Position numbers and translations under genes: made by a program
In this document: positions 26,435-37,069 of the stretch, piece after piece
Position numbering within the stretch: the stretch's first letter is position 1
Layout of the letters: each line of letters begins with the position of its first letter
The notes under the pieces: model-generated
The model's input: the letters and a program-made list of their open reading frames with translations, nothing else
The model's database searches: none
Told to the model about the DNA's origin: nothing
DNA from: Capillidium heterosporum
Lineage: Eukaryota > Entomophthoromycota > Entomophthoromycetes > Entomophthorales > Capillidiaceae
Length of the DNA: 64,000 bases
Direction of reading: 5' to 3'
NCBI GenBank assembly: GCA_016630905.1
Contig: WBMQ01000001.1
Coordinates: 1,364,001-1,428,000, forward strand

Positions 26435-29400
26435 CTACGGACACTTGCTACATTTGTACTCTAAAAGTCAAAAGTTAGAAACTACATAGCATAAAAGTCA
26501 AAAAACTTACTCTTGGGCATAACTTTGTAGGGCGGGTCACAGCACTCCATATGTACACCACGGTCACACCAGTCACAGAGCATCATCGTACTGGCATCCC
26601 CATCCAAATTGCAGACCTCACACACCTTGCACTCATGGCACATCCAGTCGTAGGTCCGCATCTGGTCTCCCACGTTGCCATCTAAGATACCGATGCACCA
26701 TAGGTGGTAGGCCGACTTACACTGAGCGCACTTGAAAGTCTCATCCCGTCTTGCAGCGCGTGTACGTCGCTTACGAAGCTTTTCCATCTCGGCTGTAGGT
26801 TGAGGGGGTAGGATACCGGATTCGAGGGCCTGTTTAGCTTCGAGGACAGCCTCCTGCTCTTGTTGCTTGATTATTTCATCGCGGCTACGCAGTGGCGCTA
26901 CTGTCTCCTTGCAGTCCTGGCATAGACGAGATGCAGCTGTCATTGCCCCTTGATCGACATCTAACTTGCTTTCTACTTCCCGCTGCATGTTGACACCGTC
27001 CCATCCGTGGTCAGGGCACCCTCTACCGGCCTTCCTTACGCTTCGCGCACAACTTTCCCCTAAATTGGCGTCGTAGTACCCGCATACCATGTACCACGAG
27101 CTGTTGGGTGAGGCCTTGAAGTCCTTTTCCTTCTTTGACAGCTGTTTCAGGTTGAGGTGATGTTTACATATATTGCCGTCAGAGATTGAGGGGTTTGCAC
27201 ACGGTAGACCGGTATTTCGATCAATCTCGGAACATTGCAGTTCGCTGCCCTGGAAATTGTGAAAGTTGGTGTAGTTGGGGCGGATGGGTTGGCTTTTGAG
27301 GTTGGCCTTCAATTTCAGGAACTGTAAGTCGATGGGGACGCGAGTGACAGTGCCATTCTGGTTGTGGACTTGACACAAATCTCCGACTCGCATTACGGGG
27401 ATGGGACAGAACTGCTTCATCTTTTGGTCGTAGAAGCCGCAGTTGATGTCGGGGCGGATGTAGCTGGAGGTCGAAGCAGATGGCTGCTGCTGTAGAACTA
27501 TCGGAGAGCTCGATGCGTTGTAGGGTTTGGATTTTAATCTATATTGGTGGAAGCTCGGGTTGATAGGGACCGGTCTTTGGGGTGGAGCTTGGCTTATACT
27601 TTTCATAGCGTTACTCGTACTCATATTTGGTTTGGGGCTGTTGAAATAGTCTAGTGGATCAGGATGCGTTGCCAACTTGTCCAGCCTATATAATTCACTC
27701 GGATGAACTTCGACATTGAATCGCGTGGGATAGATCGGATATACCTCGAATTTTTGTCCTTCATAAGCGGCCAACGGGCATTCCGATGGTTTATTTGCAA
27801 GCGCCTCCTGGATTTGCTTCTTAGTATCTTCAACCTTCTCTCTCTGGGCAACAAGATCAGCTTGCATAGTTTTGGGCAAACAATTTATAAGGCATGGGCC
27901 AATGCCACTTACCAAGTCGTCAACCCCTTCGACAAAAGTTACGTTGGGCAAAGTGGGCTTGATAGCCTCTGAGACAAACGTAGCCATCTTTTTATTTTTG
28001 GCTTCTATCGTGTAGTATTTCGGCTGCATATCCTTGGGCACGTGATATAGGTTGGTATGGGGATCGTAAAAATGGATATTTGATTGCCTGAATTGGGTCA
28101 GCTTTGAGTTGTAGGATGATGAAGAGCTGGTCAGTGGATGAAGCTGATGGTCAAAAGTTAAATCAAAGAACCCTGAAGTATTTATACTGGAGTCGTGGAA
28201 ATCTTCGAACTTGGAGAAGCCTAAGCTGGAGTCGCTGTGGTCACTATCTTCGATAACTGCTTCAGGCTGGGCGATCTGTGACCTGTAAAAAGTTTTGAAA
28301 AAGGTTTCCAGGATGTCCTTAAAGGGGGACTTGTTGGGTTGGTAATAGTCGTCAACCTCTGGCACTCCATTTTTGATAACCCGATGACCAAAGGTGATAA
28401 AAAGTAGTCGAGCGTTGATCATAGAAGTCTGATGGACTCGTCGGTTGGAAGGTAAGTTTCCGTTGTCGATCATAAAATCGCGATCCTTCTGAGTCGTAGG
28501 TAGCATCTCCAGGAACGGGAATAGATCGAGAACCTTCTTCTTATAGGTCGATCCCAGTGCCTTCAACACCGGTGTTACGAATGCAAATAATTGTTTGGGT
28601 CGTGAAACTATAAAGTAGGTTTCGAACTCATAGGAGCGGTTGCCATTAAGAGATCCGTCGGTGTTCACTTTGAGTTCGCCCTCGGAATCGGTGGGAACTG
28701 AAGCTGGATCGGTAAAATAGCTGGGATTTAGGTTCAATTTATCCTCCAAGGTATCAAGGACTAATTTGGTTTCTGATTCTGGGGCGACAATTTCGGTTGA
28801 AGATTGGATTCGTACCTTGGGTTTCCTGCCCCTTTTCTTGTAGATCTTGACTGGTGAATCGACGGTTTCGTTGTCTTCCTTTATTGCTTCTGTTTTTAGA
28901 ACTTTGGCCTTGGTAGAATCAGATTCATCAGAGCTGAGTTTAAGATCTGGTACTACGTTGTATTTGACCTCTTTCTTAGCCCTTAAACTCCTCCGAATTT
29001 GCGTCGACCGTTTTGCCCTGTTGGATCTCTGTGAAGTGTCTAGCTGCGAATTATTATCTACTGAAGAGTCACTATCCAGATTGATAGTAGAGTCTTCATT
29101 CCTCGAATTTTCATCATCTGACAATAAAGAGTTATCTGCAGATTTTGTTACTTTTAGGTGGATCTTGAGAGGGCTGTCGTCTTTCCTCGTAATTGCCTTT
29201 ATAGTAATTCCAGAAAACCTGGATTTCTCCGTCTTCTTTTCTTTAAACCCGTAACCGGTACTTGCTACTTTTTCTTTACTTTTTCTTTGGGGTAGTGTCC
29301 GTTTCGTTATAATTTTCTTTTTTGATATGTTGGTTGATAAATTTACGGCTTCATCTTCTGAGCTTTCGTTTACATCCGAGTAGTTCTTGTCGGAGTCGGG

Positions 29401-29625
29401 ACTTAGGTCCTCCTTATTATCGTTTTTACCATTTCCTCTAGTCTTAGTTGGTGGTGAAGTTGCACTTGCTTGCTCATCATTAGCTTCATTTGCTGCTAAC
29501 AGTAAAAAGTTAATAAACGTGCGAAAAAACTAAATATTAAATAAAAAGGCATTAACAACGATGGACAATATATGAATGCTCTGCATGAATAATTATTGTG
29601 GCTTACTTCTTCGTGTACTTCTCAT
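26435..29625 (-). CDS. Double-PHD-finger (DPF-like) chromatin protein with three C3Hc3H-type Cys/His clusters
   Basis: Three exons: a 19-nt first exon (29625-29607, MRSTR), a very long second exon, and a short last exon ending at a TAG at 26435-26437; about 1,010 residues. The N-terminal 250 are acidic/Ser-rich and lysine-rich with an AT-hook-like KKRGRKPK. The middle has a conserved-looking segment (AFVTPVLKALGSTYKKKVLDLFPF). Three Cys/His clusters (CGFYDQ..C..C..H; CSEID..C..C..H; CGYYD..C..C..H) resemble the 'potential DNA-binding domain' of KANSL2/INO80D. The C-terminus holds tandem PHD fingers (FKCAQCKSAYHLWC ... WMCHECKVCEVC ... MLCDWCDRGVHMEC), closest in layout to DPF/PHF10 proteins that read acetylated or methylated histone tails in remodelling complexes. 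The exact complex is not deducible. Confidence 0.82.
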
Positions 29626-30834
29626 TGTTGTATACTTCTGCTAAGTTCCAAAACACTTTTTCGCTTCAAATTTGACTTTAGAAGAACTTTGCCTAAAACA
29701 ATTGGCTGAAATTTCCTTTGTAATTACAATTCTAAACCAAAGTGCTAGCCCAGGATAAAGTGAGGGAGAATTTGCAGGTCTTTCCCCGCTAAAATGGAAA
29801 ATCGAAAATAGTGGAATCGTTGCAAACATAACTGTAGTTGGAATAAGAGAAACAAAACGCTTCGAAAAATTATATTTTACAATTTATAAAGTCTTCAAAG
29901 GTTTCGGTGAGGTTGGTTAGCCTGCCAATAAGAAACTTCGGTTGAAGTCGTATACTTTAGTGCCTACAGTAATAGAAAACAAAATCGATAAACCAGCGAT
30001 ATTTTTCAATACAATTATTAAAGCTAGATATGCATACAGTAATACCAGGTTTAGACATGCCAGCTACCGAGTTGAAATATTGAAAAGTTGACCAGGAGAA
30101 GAGCAAGCGTGATCAAAAAAGCAAACCCCATTTCATTCAATATATCTTTAAGTATAAACGGATATCGTAAACATTAGACATAACTTTATAAAAGAGATAT
30201 TATAAATTAGCATCAGCCATCCATTTTCTGTCAGATACATTAACTTGACATTTTATATAGTCAAATAGCACTTGAAGCAGAGCAATGTAGCAAGCTTGTA
30301 CACAATTATACGTAAACTATGGCTTTATACATCCTGCTTAATATAGCATATGCTATCATAGGTCGCAACTACACTATATAACGATAGTATATATATTGCT
30401 GACATTGGCAAGATAAGCAGACATTAAACTAATATATATGTATGTTATAGATCAAATCAATGTATATAGTTAAATACTAACCTACATCCTGCTTATATTA
30501 GCCTTAACAGCCTTTAGAATGTCGTATATAATCCTCAGGGAACTCCAACTGTCCTTACTCTTAAATCACTTTAGTAAATATCTTATTCTAAATTAAACGC
30601 ATCCTAACAAAGCTTTAGCTTTACTGTTATGTTGCAATTAATTTGGAATAGTAATCCAATATGCCATATTCTTTATACAGCTGCCTCAACAAATCAATTC
30701 CAGATATTTATCCTTTAGATCTATTATTACTAGCCTCGGCAAATTCCAAAAATTCAACTCAATTCTAAATTTTTTCAGTTTTAGGAAATCAGAAAGCTTT
30801 ATCTTCCAAGAGTTGCAAGTTCCAGCTAAAATAA
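29626..30834. other. Divergent intergenic region, DPF gene / RNase H2B
   Basis: No gene was recognised in this 1.2-kb AT-rich stretch; it must contain both promoters. The open frame at 29641-29829 (-) has no support. Confidence 0.45.
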
Positions 30835-31998
30835 ATGAGTGTAGATAAATATTACCCTTTCATCATCCCTTCATCAGGTACTCACATTTCTTCAATACAG
30901 TTTAAATTGATCCAATTCTAGTTGAGTTTGACAGTCTAGATAAAAATCAGCTCACTATCTACACGAACCCAAACAACGGTAACATTTATATTCCTAATTT
31001 CAATTGCTAATATTTGCTATCAAAAGGCAAAGAGATAAATCTACTATCAAAAAACAACAAACTTTACGAAATTCAACTTTTACAGAACCAACCTTACAAG
31101 ACCAACTTCTACAACAATTTAGTTCTAAATGGTAGCTTTTTTCAAAAAGTAAACTAAATGACATAAAGGTAGCAACTTATACTTAATAACGGAGCTAGAC
31201 CCCATCTTCTTGATGCTGCCTTACTTTAACCCAAATGTAACTTTATTTATATAAAAATTTAACCAATTTAGTGCATTTCCAAAGACAAGATGAATGACAA
31301 GTTCCAAAACTTGGAAAACTACTTGCCAGAGTATTTGTTACACCTTGAGAATAGTGAAGGCATGGCTTCAGCTCTATGTGATGTTCAAAGTTTGTATTTT
31401 ATTTTTTATTTTTTCTAATTTAATATAATAATAGAGCTCGACTTGGGTGAGGAGATACTTACATTGTTCAAATACAACAAATCTAAAGCATTTAAATGGA
31501 TCCAGTATAAAGTGATTTTGATATGCATATATCCAGGTTCCTAATTCTTTTGTTATTAGTTCGACCTTCTCAATCAACCTTCAAATCAAGATAACAATTT
31601 ACAAGAAAAACGTACTAATTCCTCTATTTATTCTATAAAACATAGAACTAATAGTTTTGTTTAGTAGATAGCCAAGAAGTTTTTGAAATACTTATGGAAT
31701 ATTTGGATGACGAATGGGCCGAACCTCTATGTTCCCACTAGTAACTTTCTGATACTTTATAAAATCTAAATCCAAAATCCAAGTGACATAAAATTACCAA
31801 CTACGCCTACCTCTTTGGTGGATACTCAGCGTCCTACTAGTAAAACCGAAGTGCCACAGGTACATCTTAAACTTTTGACTACCTATAGCATTTTTTCTTT
31901 TTTAGGTTATCAAGACGGCTCCCAAGAAATCCAAGAGTAATGAAATTCCCAAGGGACAACCATCCATCGCCAACTACTTTACACGCGTATCAAAGTAG
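30835..31998 (+). CDS. RNASEH2B: Ribonuclease H2 subunit B, with C-terminal PCNA-binding box
   Basis: Eight or nine small exons assemble to about 250 residues (MSVDKYYPFIIPSS...). Landmarks are the short-chain equivalent of the subunit-B hallmark, LITELDPIFLMLPYF, a helical segment ENYLPEYLLHLENSEGM, ALCDVQ followed by the conserved 'K-x-x-x-W-x-x-x-K' helix (KSKAFKWIQYK), and the C-terminal PIP-box QPSIANYF (Q-x-x-I-x-x-Y-F) that binds PCNA. Subunit B holds the RNase H2 trimer together and links it to replication clamps; the enzyme removes ribonucleotides from DNA. All junctions read in frame, including one where the intron ends TTTAGTAG near 31674. It is shorter than human subunit B (about 310). 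Confidence 0.83.
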
Positions 31999-32690
31999 AT
32001 CAGCCGTATATAGAGTATTTAATAGCAATTAAAGGTGTTTTTGATTTTAGTCGACAGTATACTTTTTTCATTTGACAACGTTGGTATACTTTAGTGTATA
32101 TATTTAAAATAAACCATCACTCCATTAAACCATTATTTTATTGATGTTATTGATTGATTTTTCATAGTGAATTGATTTTTGTATTATTAATACAACGTAT
32201 TTCTTTTTAATAGTTCAAATTGATAAATTTGAACTTAATTAGTGTATAAGTTGGCTTGATAGCTACAATATATAAAATAGACTTAAAACTGCCATTAATT
32301 TTAGTATTATCACAGCTTCTAAGAAAAGATTTGAAAACAAGCAAGCATAGCAATGCTTTATATAACCATCCCAGTAAGTGATGGCTGCAGACGTGTATCA
32401 AGTTCCATAACCCATCAATACCTTTAAACCTAATAAGTTGAAAGGTTACAAGACTTGAATTCTTGGCTAAACTAAAATAAATACTCTTTTGCTAAAAACT
32501 ATAGCTCAATAAGATTTAAAACAACACATCGTCATAGTAAACCTAAAATATGTTTATGTACGTAAGCACAGCTTAAGGTATATGAACAAAAGTCAAATAT
32601 ATCACCATATTATTAGAGCTGGGAGGAAAATTTAGTTTTAGAGGGATGGGGTTGCTAAGGGTACTAAAAGTAGCTATACACATTTACGTA
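31999..32690. other. Convergent intergenic, RNase H2B / bZIP ends
   Basis: Only AT-rich sequence with AATAAA-like motifs (for example near 32110) is seen, consistent with 3' processing of the two converging genes. Confidence 0.5.
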
Positions 32691-33807
32691 TCACAGGTGT
32701 AAAGGGAGGAGTGGTACCGGGTTCTGAACGTTGGAAGGGGCTGGTAACGTAAGTTCCCCCATGATACCAGCAGCCCGGGCAACGGGGCAGGATCCATGTG
32801 TTATAAGCATGTTGCGTAGCTTGGTAGCCTCCTGCGTTAATATTTGGATGTCGTTGACCAAGAGCTTGTTGGTTAGGTCCAAGAACTTGTAACTTTCTTG
32901 TAGTCGGCGGAATTCGTCCTTCTTACGTTGTCGGCATTTGAGGGCAGCTATTTATAGTTAGTAAAAGTTAAAAGAATATGGTACCTTTGCGATTTCGCTC
33001 CAAAAAATCAATCTTCTTGGGGTTCATGCCATCGGTGGGGAGCCTCTTCCTACCTCCGGTGGACTTTTTAGGTTTCTCTGGTTCGACTGGAGGGAAGGAG
33101 GATGGTAACATTGGGACTCTAATTGCTGAATCGACAATCAAGTTGGCAGTAGGGTTGATAAACGGTATTCCAGCTTGGATGGCAGGGTTGATAACGGCAA
33201 TTGATGGATTTTGGATCGGATTGATCAAAGCTGAATTGTTGACTATCATGGTTGGTGCAGGAGCGTACTGGAGAGCAGAAGCATTTATTCCGTTCTGCAT
33301 AATTGGGTTTATCGTTGTAACAGCGTTGGGAATTGCTGGCTGAATTAAGTTAGCGGTATTGACTTGAGGATTGGTGTAAGAAACTATATTTGTAGTGAGC
33401 GGAGGGTGGAGGATAGTCGTAGCTTGGTTTTTTGTAGTGGACTGGTTTTGAGATGACGGAGCCAATATCATTGGTGAAAGTTTAACCGGAAAATCGAGTC
33501 CTTCTGAGGCGTTGTTGATAGAAGATATGGAAGGTAAAGTAGGTTTGTGTACCTCCAAATTTGACTTGCCTTCATCTTCCTTTTTGACTAGTGAATTCTT
33601 ACTGAAACTCTGTTCAAAAGGGTTGGGTTCTTTGGCGAGGTTGATTCGAACTTCTTCCTTGTTCACTGTTTACATGTTAGCAAAGCCGTCATTTCAAAAT
33701 TAAATGTGTATATTACCTGTTTTCTCGGTTGCCTTCAAGTAACTTTTAAATGGGTTTATGTCATCCATGGTGTAGTTGGTGCTCTTTTGTGAGGTTGTAA
33801 ATGTCAT
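32691..33807 (-). CDS. bZIP transcription factor, ATF2/Atf1-CREB type
   Basis: Three exons give about 343 residues. The ATG at 33807 begins MTFTTSQKS. The middle is an Asn/Pro/Ile-rich low-complexity region of about 180 residues with many 'INP' tripeptides. The C-terminus is a clear bZIP: NPKKIDFLERNRK, split by an intron, then AALKCRQRKKDEF (N-x3-A-A-x2-C-R basic region) and a leucine zipper running through FLDLTNKLL and ILTQEATKLRNML, followed by the ATF-family tail HGSCPVA. These factors bind CRE-like sites and, in fungi, often respond to stress MAP kinases; no clear kinase target is claimed here. Confidence 0.88.
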
Positions 33808-34958
33808 TATATCTTGGTGGCTGAACGGTTGTGCATGTAGAAGCTAAGTTTAAGTATAAAATGTTTTAAACTAAGCCTAGTTTTTGCTTGAAATCAAAAG
33901 AACTGAAATGATCCAATTACAGTCAATACTTTGTAAAAATGGCGGGGTGCACTATTGGAGTGGTCTTGTCAAAGAAATGGAAACTTGCTGGTTTTCTCTT
34001 GGAAAAGCTGAACGTGTGGTGGTATTCCAATCCTTCCAAGTCTAAAATTAAACGAGAGAAATAAGGTATGTTCAAATTGTGATAGATTAATCAGGTGATT
34101 TATATGTTAATGATCCTTTAGATTGGCTCCTCAAATATATTTTTTGAGGAACTATCTGGGAATTAAGGGTCTTGAGGAAAGGGAATAGTTAAGTATAGAA
34201 TTCTAAAATTGTAGCCAATATCTAATAATAACTTTTGGATTATGGATGCTGCTATTGGTTATCCGTCATAGCATCCACGTTATTAATCAAGTTCAATTTC
34301 TAATTAGGATTTTAGACTTGTGGCGTCTTTATGATTTCACTCAGAACTTCGAAAAGCGTATGTGTCATTTATGATTTCATACATATTATCATTGGACGAA
34401 AACCTATACTTTTACATAATTTTATTAGAGATATTTGGAAATCTCAAAAATATACATACTCTGCTTCGGGTTACTAGGACTTTTAACTTGGCCGTTTTAA
34501 GACTAAAGTTCCTAGTAAATGAGATAAAAAAGGTAATTAAAGAACGAAAGGACATATAATTGGAATAACATTGGGTTCAGTGTATCAGGTTTAATTTATA
34601 GTACAATAAACTGGATGGAAACTTCAAATGTAATATTAAGAGATACAGAAAACCATACATATCATTTAAATATTGTACTTAAATCGTAAAATACACCTTT
34701 CTAACTTCATTAAGCGTAAGTTAAATAAAATACTTTTGATTGTTTTTTAAGTTTTGGTAGCTCGTAATATTTACAGCTAATAAAATGTAGTTTAGAAATA
34801 GCATTCTTAGAAATATACTATAGGTGTAGTAGGTGTAATTTAAGCCAACTTATTTACAGGGCACTATAAAATGTTTAATGATCAAAATTTACTTTTAGAA
34901 ATAGTTTTAACGAAGCAGTTGGCTAATCAACAGAAATTTATAAACCATACGAAAAAGA
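33808..34958. other. Intergenic
   Basis: No convincing gene. The open frame at 34362-34559 (+) is AT-rich and lacks family resemblance. Upstream region of the bZIP gene and 3' region of the PCI gene. Confidence 0.45.
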
Positions 34959-36496
34959 CTAGTATGTACAGTTTAAAACATCGGTTGAGAGATCATTAGG
35001 AAACGGGTTGACCTTAGATAGAGTGATAACGTTGCGATCGACTAAAAGGTGAGCACGGATATATTTCTAACACAATTAGCTATATATCAACTATATAAAC
35101 TTACTTTGGAAACTAGCCCTATCAACCAACACTCTACTTGCACCCGATCTATATCAGGATCTTGGTAAGCCACCTGAAATGCGGTGACGATCTTATCAAG
35201 GTATATGTGGCTACCCTTGTCAAGCATATTGTAGAGCTGTCGTAGCAGTTCCCTATGAGCCAGGAACTTGAACCGCTTGGCGATGAAGTAAGTCCTTGTG
35301 CGTACAAAAAATTCATCAAATCGATCCAGCAGTATGTCCAACAAACCTACGTTCCCCTCCATGATTGCAGCCCTTATTGGGTAGTAGATAGGCTGTAGAT
35401 TTGGCACTGATTCCAAAAGCCTATCACTGGGAAATTTACCCAGCTGTATATTCAATGGCACTAGGAGGATTAAAATTTTTCTAAATAGATAAGTTAATAA
35501 TATATAGAAAATTTACTCTCTAAGATTGGTAAAGTTTTCCGGACAAAGTCCAATGGCACTGTTGAGAAAGGTTAAAGCCTAAAAGGAGTTAGTAGTAAAC
35601 TTTTAGGAGGCTACTTTGGGATGGTTGTCGTTAATGAAATAGTAACGCCCCATGTAATAGTTGAATAGGAGCTGTTGTGACTTTGGGAACTCTTCAAGTG
35701 GTGCTAATTTCAAACTCTCTATTGTACGAAGCAAAGTTTTATAATATACAAAGGAATCTAACTTTTGAAAAAGTTAAGAAAGCTTAGGTTAGAATTTACC
35801 TTGTGGTATGCTGAAAATAAAATGTTGACGATGGCATATGTCCCCCACTGATTTGACATTGGCCCTTCACGTCTGTAAACTGTTAGCCAAGTTCTTGCAA
35901 ATATTTACCGATCATTAATACAGGTTGAAAACCCTCTGGTCATAACTTGACAAGCGGCATCAAGGAAAGCTTGCTTCTTGATAGCATTCTTTGAGCTTTT
36001 TTCATTATCAACCTAAGACAATGTTACTACTTTATAAGTGTAAATTTTTACTATTGTTGCCAAGTATTTCAAATCGTTTAAAATCCTGTAAAGTATTGGA
36101 AGAAATGTCTTGTCTAAAACATCCATTTTTCTTATATATTCTCTAAAGTATATTAGATAAATAAATGTTCAAGTAGTTACGTCGCAGAGTTAGTCAAGAA
36201 ATCGTAGGCCAGCTCGTAGTTTTGGTTTTGCAAAAGGTACTTGGCACAAACTATTGGGGTTATGATAGGGACCCAGGTAGAATTGATTCCTTTACATGAA
36301 TTTTTCAATTCATTTTCCTCAATATTCTGTAACAATTAGCAATTTGATATATATAAATATTTACTTGCTTAAACTTCAACTGTGTTTCTTTAAATAATGG
36401 GATAAGTACATCGGCTATTAGCTCAATGTTATTTTCATTTATTGAATTGTTGAATTTAACCACGAAATCCTTAACTGTATATTTTGAGCCTCCCAT
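34959..36496 (-). CDS. PCI-domain protein of the PCID2 / Thp1 / Csn12 family
   Basis: Eight introns give about 400 residues, all in frame. The order of landmarks matches PCID2/Csn12: NQWGTYAIVNILF, a TPR-like EFPKSQQLLFNYYMGRYYF, LVPLNIQLGKFPSDRLLE, YPIRAAIMEGNVGLLDILL, FFVRTRTYFIAKRFKFLAHR, and the winged-helix end DPDIDRVQVECWLIGLVSK-YIRAHLLVDRNVI-LSKVNPFP. In yeast Thp1 binds Sac3 (TREX-2) and Csn12 binds Thp3; both bind Sem1 and act in transcription-coupled mRNA biogenesis. It lies head-to-head with THP3, 573 bases away, which favours the Csn12 role, but sequence alone does not settle Thp1 versus Csn12. Confidence 0.85.
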
Positions 36497-37069
36497 TGTA
36501 ACAGTAAAAACAGGTGGTAGGCTGCTTGCTGATATATCGTTATTTCGATCTTTAAACTGGTTGATCCTTGAGTAAAATTAAAGGTATAGATGCCTTAACC
36601 TTCAAAAGTGTTTGGAGTCTTCAAAACGATAAAAAACTCCTGTTAACAAACCAAAGTTTTAAATGCAAACTTAGGAATTTGCACCTTGAAAACTGTAGCG
36701 TGCAATAAAGCTTCAACAAGCCAGTTAAACTAATTCAATTGACTCTAGATAGTAGCGTTATTCGTTCAATGAAAAACATAAAAAGATCTGCAGAATCTTT
36801 TAGCTAAAAATTGGAATTTCCACTTCAAAAAAACTCACCTTTTTCCTGTACATCTCAAATATAAACTTTCCTCGCCTACCTAGAACCGTAGATACCTATA
36901 TACTTAACAAATAAAGCCAGTCACACATTGTACGCACTTTTCTTTCAAACCTTATCAATACAAGAGTTTTCATACATCAATTAGCTCAGTACCTTAGTTT
37001 TAAGTAAACGCAATACGTGGATTTGATACATTTTAATTTTAATCGACATCCTTTGCTCAATTTAACAAA
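36497..37069. promoter_or_regulatory. Shared divergent promoter region, PCI gene / THP3
   Basis: The only sequence between two divergent start codons (36496 on minus, 37070 on plus). No coding potential. The pair encodes proteins whose yeast homologues form one complex, so co-regulation from this 573-bp region is a reasonable inference. No specific factor site can be asserted. Confidence 0.5.
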
